Counted from the stretch's first letter, positions 24,001 through 36,875 are shown. The stretch: DNA of 64,000 bases from Chromobotia macracanthus (GCA_036877525.1 JAZGTH010000059.1:6882001-6946000); one strand, 5' to 3'. A program made the numbers and translations. Notes: generated from the sequence alone by a model not told the origin.

Positions 24001-24481
24001 TGCCCACATGAGGCAAGCTGGAGATTTAGAAGCACTGTGGAAACAAAAGCTGTCCGTAAAATACAAAAACATTCAGACACAGACCTACACATGCAATCAT
24101 ATACTTTTCTGTGCTAATGTAGAAAGCTTCGACTTAGTATTCAATACTGCCAATGAAGGAAGATACGATTTAAGCTTTTCAATAAACGATTAATGGAGTC
24201 AGCACAATGTAAATTGTGTGTGCATTCATGCATCTATTTCACATATATCAGCATTACAAAGACACAACAGGCCTTTAAAGGAAAATCAGTTCACAGTGTG
24301 GCCATCTCCCCCCCCCACCATTGTTTGTTTACATATATGTGCATTCTAAAGTAAACAAAAACAGGATTGGCTCTTTTAACTGAAAGGCGGGGCTTAGGAG
24401 TCTCATTTGCATTTCTACTGTACGTGTGTTTAGTCTCCTCCTCCTCCTACTGTCTCTGTGCAGTGCAGTGAAAAATCTGAC
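21098..24481 (-). other. ncam2: ncam2 intron between exons 3 and 2
   Basis: 3384 nt. It begins (transcript 3' side) with a short AC tract at 21101-21120 that forms part of the acceptor's pyrimidine tract on the minus strand. It holds one family A element (22078-22377) and a GC-richer stretch at about 21600-22030 with no recognised content. 22400-24480 has no element I recognise. Confidence 0.85.
22078..22377 (+). mobile_element. Family A miniature transposon, copy 6
   Basis: The left end is decayed ('catccaacaggtaacgttctc'-like) and the right end clear ('aaaattgttagctgggt'). The interior matches the family. Confidence 0.85.
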
Positions 24482-24556
24482 CTGTGCATGTGAAAAACTT
24501 GGACTCCCCGACGCTGAGCTCCACCTTTTTTAGGGAGATCGACACCTGGAGGACAC
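24482..24556 (-). CDS. ncam2: ncam2 exon 2: first half of Ig domain 1
   Basis: This 75-nt exon (phase 1 in, phase 1 out) encodes VLQVSISLKK followed by VELSVGESKFFTCT. This is the N-terminal start of the mature protein just after the signal peptide, with the first Ig1 cysteine in FTCT. The acceptor is TTTTTCAG and the donor GTCAGA. NCAM2 orthologues carry near-identical residues here, while NCAM1 differs (FFLCQ). In the family Ig1 takes part in homophilic contacts. An alternative acceptor 11 nt inside (CCTCCAG) is possible but would break the expected phase. The missing upstream exon should end with one base of a codon whose last two bases are GT. Confidence 0.92.
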
Positions 24557-24927
24557 CTGAAAAACAAAGGAACAGACACAGAGAGACAGATCAAGATAAA
24601 AGCGGCAGCAATCAGAAATTCAGAACACGGATTGGAGGTACAACAAGAGTGCTTCACATGTTCCTTCCACAGAAATCACACCAAACCACAGGCAGCACAA
24701 AAAATACATCTTTGCAAGAAGAAGAGATGAGAGGGTACAGGGAGGCTTCTGTAAGCCCCCTTCCAATCACTTCAATCAGACTAGCCAGCCAGGAACATCT
24801 AGCACCTGGTGGAAAAAAAAGAAAAGGACATAAAACAGACAAAGCTTTGATCTTTTTTCTTAAACAGATCTTGCCTTGCATTGGGGAAGGTTCGCCAAGA
24901 ATGAATCGCAGCCGCTGACAGCGTCAT

Positions 24928-24985
24928 TTATTTGCACGCGCAGTCTGCTTTGTTTTAGCACCCAATTCACGAAAGGAATGAAGCA
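24928..24985 (+). repeat. Fragment of an interspersed repeat shared with 53000-53070
   Basis: 'gttttagcaccca' followed by 'attcacgaaaggaat' recurs at 53030-53058 with one difference, and weaker similarity extends upstream in both. The element type is unknown. Confidence 0.65.
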
Positions 24986-27444
24986 ACTCAGACTGATTGA
25001 TTTCCCATCTTATTATTGGTTCTGGGTGCTAGATTGTGGAGAAGCATGTATGCTTTACTTGGACTGTACAGCCTCCAACGGCAATCCATGTACCATCATA
25101 TACCACAATCATATGATCATCACACACAAACATCTCTTTTAAATAAACAAATAAATTCTCTCTGTTAACTGCAACACGCAAATAACGCTTTTGTGAATAA
25201 GTTACAATATGCCTCATTTGCATAGTAAAGAGGCATGACTGTGCTGAGAAAAACAATTAAAATGACTCAATAATTGAAATACAGCATAGAACTATGGCAG
25301 CTCATTTAACGTCTAGTTAAAACTGGATTGTGGGTAGTTATGCAACAAGATTTGCACTGATATACCACACAGCTAGCACAACTGTAGCACAACAGTCTAG
25401 TGATTTCAGACCCTCATTGTCTTCTCAATGCTAACCATCACTCCATCACCAAGTCTGACATATTCAGCTCTGCATCGATGCATCAAACCCGCTCAGTCGC
25501 ATGTTCTGCTGCCTGCAGTGCCAATCATAAGGAGAAGACAGTGGGAGGTCCAGGTTCCTCATTAAAAACAGTCTGTGCATTTCAGGTAAAGGCAGCGGAG
25601 GAGATCTAAACGAGAAAACATGGAGGGTGAGTGAATGTGGATGAGAACTTCAGTTGTAGATGTTCACTAAAAATGTCTCATTTAAATGACGGATATTCAC
25701 ATATCAGCATGAAGGGGCCAGGAGCAAACTGGACACCACGGTACACGTTTTACATTTCCAAGGAACACACACACGGAAACACACACTGACGGAGCTCATA
25801 GGGGAAGCACTGGCATCTGGCGTAATGATTAATTACAGCACAGTGGGGCTGGAGCTAGTCATCTGGATGGAGACGAGTCTGAGAGTCTGTAAGCTGCTGC
25901 CCATAGCAACCAGAATATAATTACTCCCCAAGACTACTTTAAAAACAAGCCTTCTCATTAACTTTATTCAGTTATGGTACTGTTCAAACAATACTGTGTA
26001 TCTGGTGTCATGAGCTAATGAAGGAACTGACAGTACTTGATGTAAAAATAATAAAGAAAAACATTTTTATTATTGTTTTATTATTATTATTATTATAAAA
26101 TGTTATTCACCAAGTGTTTTGAAAGCATGGAATATTCTGCATGTACAATTTGGGTTTAGCATTTTACTGCCTATAATCAAATTGTTTGGACCTTCAGCAA
26201 TCTACTTAATCACACATGCGCTCTTGGAACACATTTCCATATGTTTGGTTCTCCTAAAGCAGAAACCACCTCAAGAAATTTAAATGTGCCAAAGAAAATG
26301 CATAATTTATGAGTATGAACATTGATCTGGGCATGTTTGTACACACACACTAAAATACATAGACAAGTATACAAATGAACCTAAATAACCCACAGGACAG
26401 ATGTGCTGTCAACTGTATTTACCTTTAATTACATAAAAATCGATAATACAGGCGCTATTAAAAGGCTCTTAGGCATACGGTCATTCTGAAATACCTCTCA
26501 CCTTCCTGTTCCTTGCGCTGAGGTCTCCTAGTTTGATCTTGGATAGGTGTGGGTTATCTTTGACAACTTCCCTCCAGGCCTGAGACTAAACCTAATTAAA
26601 GCAATTAATTACTTCTCACTCACACGAGACTCTGCTTTCTGATTAAACTTAACTGTCTGTCAGCCAAATAATCTAATTAACCTGATATGAATCAACAGTC
26701 ATTGGAGCAAAAATAAAGAACATCAAGTTTTTTTTTCACCTTTGCAATCTGAGATAAGGAACAGAAAAACAAGGAGGAGACTAACACAACAGAGCACAAA
26801 TGGGTAACTTTCTGCTATTACACAGATCTATTTCATGCAATAGAACGCACGTTTTTCACAGCGGCAGCCGCGCATGGCTCCGTGATACGTGGGTAGAACT
26901 CGGAAGATCGCAGGAATTGCGAGATGAGGTGCCAAAGCAATTAGATGCGCAAACACAGACCGCCAGCCACAAATGTTGGGCTGTGCCAAAGTAAATATGC
27001 AATGTCCAAAAATATCAATACCTGCCAGAATATAAAAAAAATTAAAAGTATAACCGAGACGCAGGTGGAATTTCTGTGCTTGATAACTAAAAGCTGTACA
27101 GTAATGTACAAAAGCACAGAAATCAATGAGGTCCTGAGGCGCAGACAAAACAGCTTTACTGTAACTCCGGTGTGTTTGCATTCTGAACAGTGTGCTGGGT
27201 CGAGGATGTGAGTTAGTGGTAATTAAGCAGGCAGCAGTGTAAAGCCCCACGGCTGAGCTGATCCACACCAGCCACTTAACTGTCCACTATTGAACTCCAG
27301 ACGTCCTCATCACTACAGAGATAAATCAGGAACAAAACACTGTTTTAATTTGGTTCCTTTTAATGAATCCAACCAAACCAAATCATACATAAGACTGAAC
27401 CTGTCTGAATTAAGCTCTTATTCATTACACACACACAAACACAT

Positions 27445-27700
27445 GGGTTTGGGTTTTCATGTTTATGGCGGCGTTCCATAGACGTAATGGTTTCTATTTC
27501 TGTACAAACTGCATATATTATCCCCTAACTCTATCTCTAAGCCTAACCCTCACAGAAACTCTGAATGTTTAGATTTCAAAAAATATCATTCTGTATGATT
27601 TATAAGATTTATTATGAGACTTTCAAAAATGTCCCCACAAGGTCAAAATGTATTGGTATTACTTTACATGTGGGGACATTTGGTCTATATACCCATGCAG
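27445..27700 (+). repeat. Interspersed repeat with 'cctaaccctcacag' core
   Basis: It contains 'ggcggcgttccatagacgta', 'cctaaccctcacagaaac', 'tatgatttataag' and 'tggggacatttgg', an order I remember from cyprinid genomes. A related, more decayed piece lies at 63185-63300. Confidence 0.6.
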
Positions 27701-28350
27701 ATACACATACATATGCATATACATATATATAGGCTTTACCAAATAGGGATAGAGTGATGGTTACATGGCACGAAAACAAAACCAAGCACTAAACCCATTT
27801 TATATACATACTTTTCAACTGGCTAAAACAAATCCCAAAAGAGACATTCAAGTCCCCAATGTCTGCAGTGAACCCACACCAAACACACTGTAAAAACATA
27901 CATTTACTTGCTAACTGACAGCAACACTACATCACTGTATTTCACTGACTTCATTCACACGGAATCAAATGTATGTGGTTTTGTAAAGTTCTTTCATATA
28001 GACCTTGCTCTTTAAGTGGTTACCTCTCCTTTCAAAAGCTGACCTGCTGCACTTCTTCTGAATCAACTACTTGATGGTACGGCGCATTTGCAAAGCTCTC
28101 TCCCCAACATAAGGCTGGATTGTACCACAGTGCTAAATTAAGTGCTAGAGTGAGAATAGCTACATTGGCCCCTTCTCTTCCACCTGTCACTTGCTGTGCA
28201 TTCCCTGCACCTGAAATGTCACGGTAATGACTACTGAAAGATCTTTTTCTGTCCTCTCCACCTGCCTACATCTCTCTTGGGAGAACCAGAAATGACCAAG
28301 GTGTATGCTCCTGATAACCAAGACCAACCAACCAAAGTAACTGGTTGACT

Positions 28351-28685
28351 ACCCAGGTGACAGGGAATGTTCTCAGAACGTTGGCTAATGTTCTCTAAAA
28401 GTTTTCCCGAAGTTATCAAAACAACCTTGCAGTAACGTTAGTAGAACTTCTTTTTTAAAGTTCATGTACTGTATACTGAAAATGTTATTCTTAGTTAGTG
28501 GAACGTTTTAAAAATGTTATTTAGAATCAGAATTTAAAAAAACTATTCTTAAAAAATTCTTATAATCAAACAATGTTAATACACATAAAAAAAACTGTAT
28601 GTTTTAAAATACCATTTTTAATGTTTTTGTTACTTAATGGAAACATTGGGGAAATTCTCTTACAACTGAAAATTGTTAGCTGGGT
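28351..28685 (+). mobile_element. Family A miniature transposon, copy 7
   Basis: The left end is 'tacccaggtgacagggaatg' and the right end 'aattgttagctgggtaaa'. TA flanks both ends, consistent with a TA target duplication. Confidence 0.85.
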
Positions 28686-30440
28686 AAATGGACTAGTAAG
28701 AAATGAGCAATCATTCAAATGAAACTTGTGACCAAGCCAAGCCCAACAATGGCCAAGGGATGAGCATTTTTCCAGTGTGCTGTCTAATTATTTTCACAAT
28801 GTCACCAGAATAGATTCAAGCTGTGACGGGAAGGGTCAAGCTCTCGAGAAACTCCCATAAATAGAGCCAAAGCAAAACTGAGCATGAGCTTCTTGTCTTG
28901 GAGGAACCTGCTGGGGTTTGGAGGTTAAGATTTCATTGTGCAGAAATTCAATCAGGCTTCTTTCCGTCTAGTCCGTGAGAATTTATTATCATGGAGGAAT
29001 TGACTTGAACCTGGCTGACCTTCTTAAATAAGGGAGATGTGAATGAGTTGAAGTCAACTCTTTAGGCAGACAATGCAGTAAGTGCATTTTCCGTGCAGTG
29101 GGGGTGAGTCTTATCTGCTCGAACTCAGTGCCCGGATGCCTGAATGCATGATGGACGCATACACGGCAGCCAATCATGTTCTGAATACAGGGTAAGTGCT
29201 TCTCGTGCGCGGACCAACCTAAACCCATGCTGCACGGTTAAATCACTCACAATGCAGATAGCTGCGGCAAAATGTGCTTATTCAGACTAGCCGTGACCTA
29301 CCATTAACGTTTAACCCATTATTTTATCCAATTGTTACGCTGTATTGACAGTTTTGCAGGACATAATTAAAAACACATTCTGAATTTCCCTTCCACTGCC
29401 CAAACAAGGTCTGACAACAGCAATGATGGGTAGTGTTTACATTCGTTCTGGACTGAATTCAGATTCCAATCAGATTAGATGTGAAAAGCAGACATGTTGG
29501 AAATGTTAATTGTTTTCTTTCTCCCCACTGCCTGGCTCCTGCTGTGTTAATTAAATGCGGAGACATTGTTTCTAACATAGTGTGATGAGAACTGCTTTTC
29601 TTCCCTGTGTGATATTAATCTGACAGAGGACTAAACATGAACAGAGAATAGGAGAAAACGAAACCTTAAAGGGGCCATTTATAGCCCTTCACCAAAGTCT
29701 CAGGAGCCTGACCTTAACAGTTTAAGCGGCACGTTTCCACATGGATCATTTTGTGAACCTGTCAAAATGTCAAGCAAGCTGTTCAATAAGGCTATATGTA
29801 AAACAAGCTAACTATACTGAATATATATTCTTAAAGGTACGGTACTAAAAATAGCCAGTGTAATTCTGTGGGTCAATGACAGGGTGGAAAACCAGAGGTC
29901 ATGTAAAACTAATTGAGTGTATAACTGCTGCAAGAAACATTATGACATTATAAGTGCACCCCAGGGAAATAAATACAATGGTACAAAAATGGTACCAGTA
30001 CAGACACTGACGTTAAAACGTTCAACTGTATAAATCTATATCTAACCTGCTTCATTACTTTTAGTCACGTTAACCCAGAAAGCTTGCAATGAAGTAAAAA
30101 TATACTTTTTTTTACTTCATTTTCTTCAAATGTCTTGGAGACGCTGCCACAGTTCTGGATTTAGTCTGTCTCAGTTTTTTCTGTTGGTTCATAATGTAAT
30201 CACAGACAGACTGGATGATTGTGAGATCAGATCTCTCTGTGGAGCTCTGGCTGTTGTCAGTCTCCCTGTGCATACAAAAATCTCACTGGATTATTACAAT
30301 TAATAGCAAAAAGAAAGTTTGGAAATGTAAACTTATAATTCCTACTGACACTACAACAAAAGATATAAATAACTTTCTTAAAACCATTTCTGGGTATGAA
30401 AATACTAATGTGCCTAAGACTTTTGCACAGTACTGTATAG

Positions 30441-30445
<5 letters not shown>

Positions 30446-30471
<26 letters not shown>
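30446..30471. repeat. AT dinucleotide microsatellite
   Basis: About 12 uninterrupted AT units. Confidence 0.95.
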
Positions 30472-31413
30472 ATACATATCACCAATAGCAACATTGCCAT
30501 ACCATTTGTAAATTACCACAGCTATTTTAGTACTGTACCTTTAAGAATATATATTCAGTATAGTTAACGTGCAGCTAACCAGAACAGTTTAAAAACTGTT
30601 AAAAAAACATTTTTACAAAAATACATTTTATAATATGATAATAAAAAAATTGACTTTTTTAAAATAAGTTTTACAATATGCTTTCTTAATATCGCATTTC
30701 TACATAAACAGCTTATTGCGTCGTCCGGCTAAATATATAAATATATTACGGTTTGAAAACCGTACACTTAAAAGGACACAGAGTAATTCTCAGCGCCATT
30801 TCTTTCTTTCCCAGAGCTCAGGATAGATTGACCTAAGCCGGCTCCTCTGTAGACACACTGTTGATGTCTCGCACCGTCTTCAATACTGTCAGTCAGTTTA
30901 TGCCAGAAGGACCGTGCTATTTGTCAGCCCCAAACAAACAGTGAGAAATGCTCACCACGCTTGTGTAGCACTGACACAAATAAATACATCGCTCTTCTCA
31001 CTCTTCAATCTTCCTCCTCACACCCCACTGGCAGTCCATCGTTTCAACCATCCACAAAAATGAAACCTGTCACCACAATACATTCTTTTATCCCTTTCTT
31101 TCATGTGCACAACACAACTGCAACACGTTACTGACATTATTTAGACCAGTATTTAAATTGTGATATCTGAATTACAGTGTGATCCAGTTGCTACTGTAAA
31201 TTAATCAAGGCTGAAAAAATGAAAACAGCAGTTCTCTTGTTAAGCAGAGTGTGCAGAACTGTTTCTAGATGAAGTCATCTTCTGCCCATTATGAGTGTTC
31301 ACGCCTGTTTTCTTTAACACAGCTAAACTGAGAATGCTCTCAACTAAAAAGTGAACTAGGAATAAAGAAGTTCTGGAATTTCTGATCATGGCAATGGATC
31401 AGAAACTTCATTT

Positions 31414-31810
31414 TTAGAGATGTAAGGCAATTATTTGAGATGTTTTCACTTACTCTATCTTCAGTCGCAAAACATTTCAAATGCAAAAGGGCTGGCACTG
31501 AACAGGAATATATCAAGGTTATTTACATTGTCTTTAATTATAATGTGAGTCACACTAGCAGATTTTTCTCAGCTTACTATTTAAAATATAGAGATTCAAA
31601 AATGACTGTGGCAGGGTTCAAGTAATGCATCATTTCTGAGTTTGGCTTGAGGTTGATAACAATATATAACAACTGGTGCTTTGCCAGACCACTGTATAAC
31701 CACACGCTGCATTTAAGATGGATGATAACAATTAAAAATAGCAAAAACTGGCCACTGAAAAACCCATACAGTATGTGATCATCACTAATCTGAAAACTGT
31801 GGGCTTTTTG
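31414..31810 (+). repeat. Direct repeat, left copy
   Basis: From about 31505 to 31810 it is almost identical to 34010-34315 (two substitutions seen by eye over about 305 bp). The first 90 bp are related but diverged. Type unknown. Confidence 0.95.
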
Positions 31811-33203
31811 TCTGTGGTACTCGGGGCCTGAGGTGAACTAGGAGTGAAGAAGTAAAAAAAGAAGCTTCACATAATATTCACCTGAACTTGAAAGTGAACT
31901 TCTGGTCCACTTTAGCTGTGATAGGGTCTCAATTTTCACTCGCCCTGAAACCACTAAGAAAAAACACTGTATGAATATCACACTCGTTTGGAGTATGTGA
32001 AGTATACTACAGAGAGAATACAGCGCTGCCCCTTTGCCCAGAAACACACAGTGCTAGCAGACTGCGTTTAATTAAATTGCAGCCTTTTGCGGTTTAATAA
32101 CCGCACGTTGCCATATCGCATATATCATATTTTGTTGTGATTAATCACACAGCTCTACTGCTTACCCATACAGCGGGGCCCGCGAAGAGCCCTCAAGCCC
32201 CGCTGTAATCAGCCTTGTGGCTAACTGATAAAGAAATAAACGTGCAAGTGCTTTCTTCTATGTAACGGTAATTGAACAGTTTGTAGAACATCAAAAGAAA
32301 AAGATGTAAACACAGTGGCAACGCGCTGACACTCCCAACAGATCCATTGCTATGTCACACACTCCCCCGTGCCGGGATACTGTCAGTAAATATTAATAAG
32401 CCACTACATCAACCGAGGGTGGTCCCCTGTCACCAGATTAGCATAATCAGTGCAGTTAAAATGGCTGCCCTCCTCTGAGCAGGAGGAGGATAATGAAGCT
32501 GATTGATTGTGCCCTCATACAGCCTGTGATGTACGGCAAAGTCACTGGATCCAGGGCTGTCGGCCTGTGATTTGTGGGGCAGAGACTCGTGGGGTACGAC
32601 GAGGCCCCTCTGGGACCGAGCGTGCTGTCAGTCATCCTGGATACTGATTGGATGGAACACAGACTGCCCTGAGGCACAGGCTTGGGTTACGTGGGATGTT
32701 TGTTTTTGTGTACATTGATTGCCACAGTTTGATTTTAGTGCAAACAGTCCACCAATCAGAGGAGCGTATACCTCGGAACCCCCTGAAGTCGGGTCATCAA
32801 CTGAGATGAGATCATCATCATGGAGAGGATCAACTCGGCTTAAGCATGGAAAACTCGATTAGTGTGTTATTCCTGTTTCAATTAAATCCTTAATGAAATT
32901 GAAAGTTCAACAGCTGTTTTTTAACTTATCGCATGCATGAAGGTCAGTCACACTGAGCTTTAAATATGCAAAATTACTTACACCACTGTGTGTTTAGCCA
33001 ACAGGTAGTGATGTCACAGTCTAGTCTAAGTTTCAGTTTTTGACAAATTTCAAATAAATGTGAAAAAAATGGGCTTATGTCATTGATGAAGGCTACTATA
33101 GTTAGCTACTATAAACTGTGTGACATTGTGTCCTAACACAAGACATTAACAAAAACGTGTCACGTGTACACAGACCTACAAAAAAAACAGGTAGGATGTT
33201 AGG

Positions 33204-33329
33204 GTGTTCCTGTAGCTTATTTGGTAGCTGACACATTTTAGCTCAATTTTTTTTAAATAAAAACAGAATCTGAATGCACTGTAAGTCGCTTTGGATAAAA
33301 GCGTCTGCTAAATGCATGAATGTAAATGT
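33204..33329 (+). mobile_element. tRNA-derived SINE, internally deleted
   Basis: The head 'cctgtagcttatttggtagc' (A box) and the tail 'gtaagtcgctttggataaaa' then 'gcgtctgctaaatgcatgaa' are present, but the B-box region is missing. Same family as 13966-14116. Confidence 0.8.
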
Positions 33330-33911
33330 TAGGAAGTGTGAACGCCCCGTAGGTTTACTCCAGATTGATAAACATTGCAAGACAAAACTTGGATGTATAT
33401 ACTTGTGTTTTCACTGTCCTGAATTTGTTTAGAATAGAATTTAATGGAACATTAAGTCCAGATTAAGCTGTATTCACAGCTGAAGGTAGAATAAACAAAA
33501 AGAAAACAGTGGGATACTTGATTTCCTCGCCATTACTGCAAAATATCAATCTTATTGGAGGACGTTCCACTACACCGGCCAAAGTGTTTCTGAGGCGCGT
33601 GTAGATCTAGTGTGTAACAGAAGAAGCCCTCGTGTTACTTGTCTGGAGCAACAGGGGGCCATTATGATCTGATTACTGCATTCACACTCAGGGTCGTCTT
33701 ACAGGAAAAGGGTCCAGATGGCGAGACACGGGTTTTGTGTTCGCTCTTCTGGTACATTTGCATCAGGAAGAGGCAACAGGGTCTGATTCGCTTCCAGTAT
33801 TAACAGATCTCAGATCAGATGCACATACAGCATAGAGACAGACAGTCACAGAGAGTGAACATTTGAATGAGTTATATGGAATATAAAAAAATAAAAAAAC
33901 ATGGCAAGTCA

Positions 33912-34315
33912 GTAGAGATGTAAGGCAGTTATTTGAGATTTTTGCACATATATTTAACCCCATAACATTTGGAATGCAAAAGGGTTGGCACAAAGCGTGT
34001 TTTGACAGAGATATATATCAAGGTTATTTACATTGTCTTTAATTATAATGTGAGTCACACTAGCAGATTTTTCTCAGCTTACTATTTAAAATATAGAGAT
34101 TCAAAAATGACTGTGGCAGGGTTCAAGTAATGCATCATTTCTGAGTTTGGCTTGAGGTTGATAACAATATATAACAACTGGTGCTTTGCCAGACCACTGT
34201 ATAACCACACGCTGCATTTAAGATAGATGATAATAATTAAAAATAGCAAAAACTGGCCACTGAAAAACCCATACAGTATGTGATCATCACTAATCTGAAA
34301 ACTGTGGGCTTTTTG
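33912..34315 (+). repeat. Direct repeat, right copy
   Basis: Second copy of the 31414-31810 segment in the same orientation, about 2.5 kb away. It is slightly longer because its diverged 5' part carries extra bases. Confidence 0.95.
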
Positions 34316-36849
34316 AGCCTGAGATGGGAAAATACAATTTTTTTTGAAAATCAGCAGTAACCTTTTCAAAAATACTGCAAAAGTGCAAAAAAAAAACCCA
34401 GATGAATGGATGGCACCATTTCCTGAGAATAACCCCCAACACAGACGGATGAACAGACATACACAGACACCCCTACAGATACACAGACAGACAAATAACT
34501 ATCTTCCATTTCTTAAGAAACTCCTTATGACTTTCAGAGGACATCCCAGAAATCATCCCAGGAGATGTATCAACATTGAAATAGAACGTGATATGAAATA
34601 GAATATACAATGTTATCTTAGAGGCATAATTACCCTCTCAGAGCAGCTCACAACAGGAGTGACCTCGGCCACATAAAAAATACAAACTCATCTTCAGCAC
34701 TTTTATTGACTCTGCGCTGCTGGGCCTGTGTTCCTCTCCACAAAGGAAGTTGTTTGTTTGATGGCTGTATCTCCACCTAGAAACACCTGCCTGGCAACAG
34801 CAGCACAGACCATGAAAGCATTTGACAATCTGGGATGTGTCCAGAGCTTATTATAGAGCAGAGCAGTGAGATCGTGTGGTATTTATAGGTGATGGAATTG
34901 CCTCTTTAGATCTTTTTTTAATGGGACCAACCAGTGTGACTGTTGAAGTAGATGTTGCTCACTCTTTCCTCATAATCTTGAGGATTTAATATAATCCTCA
35001 GCTCATCACTGCAGACAGCTGAGTGGCTGTGTGCGCCAAAATGCTACCGTTATCGCCCCGATTCTGTTTTTACTGGTTCCATCAAAATCTTTACAGCAAA
35101 CGCTGGTTTTAGAGCCGTGAGTTAACAAGACACAAAAGAAAGACCAAGCAAACAGAAGCGCAGAATGCTGCCAATCAAACTGCATGATCAAATGTAACTC
35201 ATGTAAAGCTGCATTTCTGCAAGGAAACGAGGATTTGAGTGCCCCAGAAAATCGTAATGAAGTGGCAGGGCTGTCAATAGACTACACTCAACAGCTGCCT
35301 CCTTTGTGTTGGATCTGCCTCCGTTATGATCCAACACATCTGAGAAACATATGAATACTCAGTTACATCCTTCTTAATGCAAAATACAATTAAGTGCTGT
35401 TAAATTTGCACGATGTGTTGAAATGGCTGAACATACAGTTACCGCTGTAAAATCAAGCAAAAAGAGCCATGGCACCTTATGACTTTACTATGTACTGTTA
35501 AAGCCACCATAGATGGCGCACTTGAGCAATCTATCTATCTATCTAATAGTATATAGCATTGATATAATATATAGGTTAAAGTATATGATAAGCCATAAGG
35601 CTTAGGAAAACAAGTCATATGCTGAAAAGGAACCTAATAACAGTGAAGAGTAGAAATACAGGAATACAAATGAGAGGACAGGCATACAAAAATCAAGAGA
35701 TAAAAGAATAAAAAAATCAGGGAAGTGTGATGACAAAAATATAGAGAATTTTCCATTTAGTATTATTTGGTGGTGGGATGATAAAAAACAGTTTGGTCGC
35801 CTGCACATCAGGCAGTAGCGCTCCATTACACACAAACAGGTAAGGGGTCCACTGCAGCATACAATTAGGGGCCCCAAAATTCATAGCTAAGGTCCCTGCA
35901 TGCATTTTATGAATGTTATGTATTCTGAAAAGAGGCATTATATTAGAAATTACTTTTTATGTTGTGTGAAAATCCTGAATGATAATCTGAATATGGTAAT
36001 CTTAAGACTCTTGACACACTGACAAACACAAAAGAAAGTCAAAAATCTTACATAGAAATTTGGTGAAATGGAGCTTTACATATATAGTATTGAAAAGACA
36101 AACCCCTTTGCAAAGTGCATCAATACACCCATTACCTCTGTGGCAATAAAAAGGCCTCTCAAATGACACTCTTTTAAAGACATGCTAGACACTATTGTAT
36201 TCACACCCGCGTTAAGTGTCACTTATCCTGCTAAAAGGGCTACTTGACAAAGTAATACGCTGCACTGTTACAGACCGTCTATTTAACCCCATATGCAGTC
36301 CAGTATGGCGGTGAATAACTGAAAGGACTCGACATCCTAAATAGACTTTGAAGCTGTAAATGGATGCTTGGCTTGCAGGAAGCGTGTGCGGTTTTGGGCC
36401 AGCGTTCAGGACGAACGGTCAATCCATCAGGCTAATAGAGAGAGAGGTGAGCGAAGGAGAGAGGGTTACGCGAGCCTGACGGACGCGCTAGAACACTGAT
36501 GCACGGCGGCGTGTGACGCGCAAGGCCAGGTTCATCTATCTTCCCTCCTAGCGGGGTGGAAAAAAAGAGCTTTCTAGATAATTTTCTGTCATAAGTATTT
36601 CAGAGCAGCAGTACGCTGGAACTAAATTAAAGTGATGTATGATGTAACAAAGAAGAAACTATGGGGGGCGTCCAAAAGCACTCTGAGCGCACGTGCATGC
36701 AGGGCCGAAATTAGCAATGATTAATTTATACCGCCAGCAAAAGTGTGAGGAGCATTCGCCTGGTCATGTGATCTCAACATGGTGACCCCATGAGGTGACT
36801 ATTTAAAATACCTTTTCTACAGCATGCTATGACTGGAGTTTTTACCTTA

Positions 36850-36875
36850 TGTGTGTGTGTGTGTGTGTGTGTGTG
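36850..36875. repeat. GT dinucleotide microsatellite
   Basis: About 13 GT units. Confidence 0.95.

Larger units (their letters stand above)
762..24556 (-). other. ncam2: ncam2 gene, partial: nine coding exons for Ig1 to Ig5 (first half), both ends outside
   Basis: Seen: nine minus-strand exons in order, each with AG acceptor and GT donor, and phases that join without error (442 codons including one base from the missing exon 1). The peptides give four complete C2/I-set Ig domains and half of a fifth, each complete domain with its Cys pair and Trp. Family knowledge: NCAM2 is a neuronal cell-surface adhesion protein with five Ig and two FnIII domains, acting in homophilic adhesion, axon bundling (notably olfactory) and synapse organisation. 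It is made as transmembrane or GPI-anchored forms. Two exons per Ig domain is the NCAM gene plan. Inference: exon 1 lies to the right and the FnIII, anchor and tail exons lie to the left. The assignment to NCAM2 rather than NCAM1 rests on recalled motifs. In a tetraploid cyprinid it could be one of two ohnologues. Confidence 0.93.
24557..31400 (-). other. ncam2: Start of the large 5' intron (or upstream region) of ncam2
   Basis: No coding exon is recognised. It holds a copied fragment at 24928-24985, a family A element (28351-28685), a repeat with 'ccctaac' motifs (27445-27700), a TTA/ATT-rich run near 26075-26100, a TAAT-rich unique stretch (26575-26705) and an AT microsatellite (30446-30471). 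The long minus-strand frame at 26828-27268 (146 codons) has no recognised homology or splice context and is not annotated as a gene. Confidence 0.7.

Noticed and set aside
24484..24918. Plus-strand open frame of 144 codons overlapping ncam2 exon 2
   Set aside because: It is antisense to a well-supported exon, low in hydrophobic structure, and shows no recognisable domain.
26828..27268. Minus-strand open frame of 146 codons, the longest in the large intron, with a mildly hydrophobic start
   Set aside because: No recognised homology, and no good donor follows the hydrophobic start, so it fails as exon 1. The composition is consistent with chance.
30957..30996. Minus-strand ATG with MYLFVSVLHKR ending at a GTGAGC donor in the right phase, as ncam2 exon 1
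   Set aside because: The hydrophobic stretch is too short for a signal peptide.
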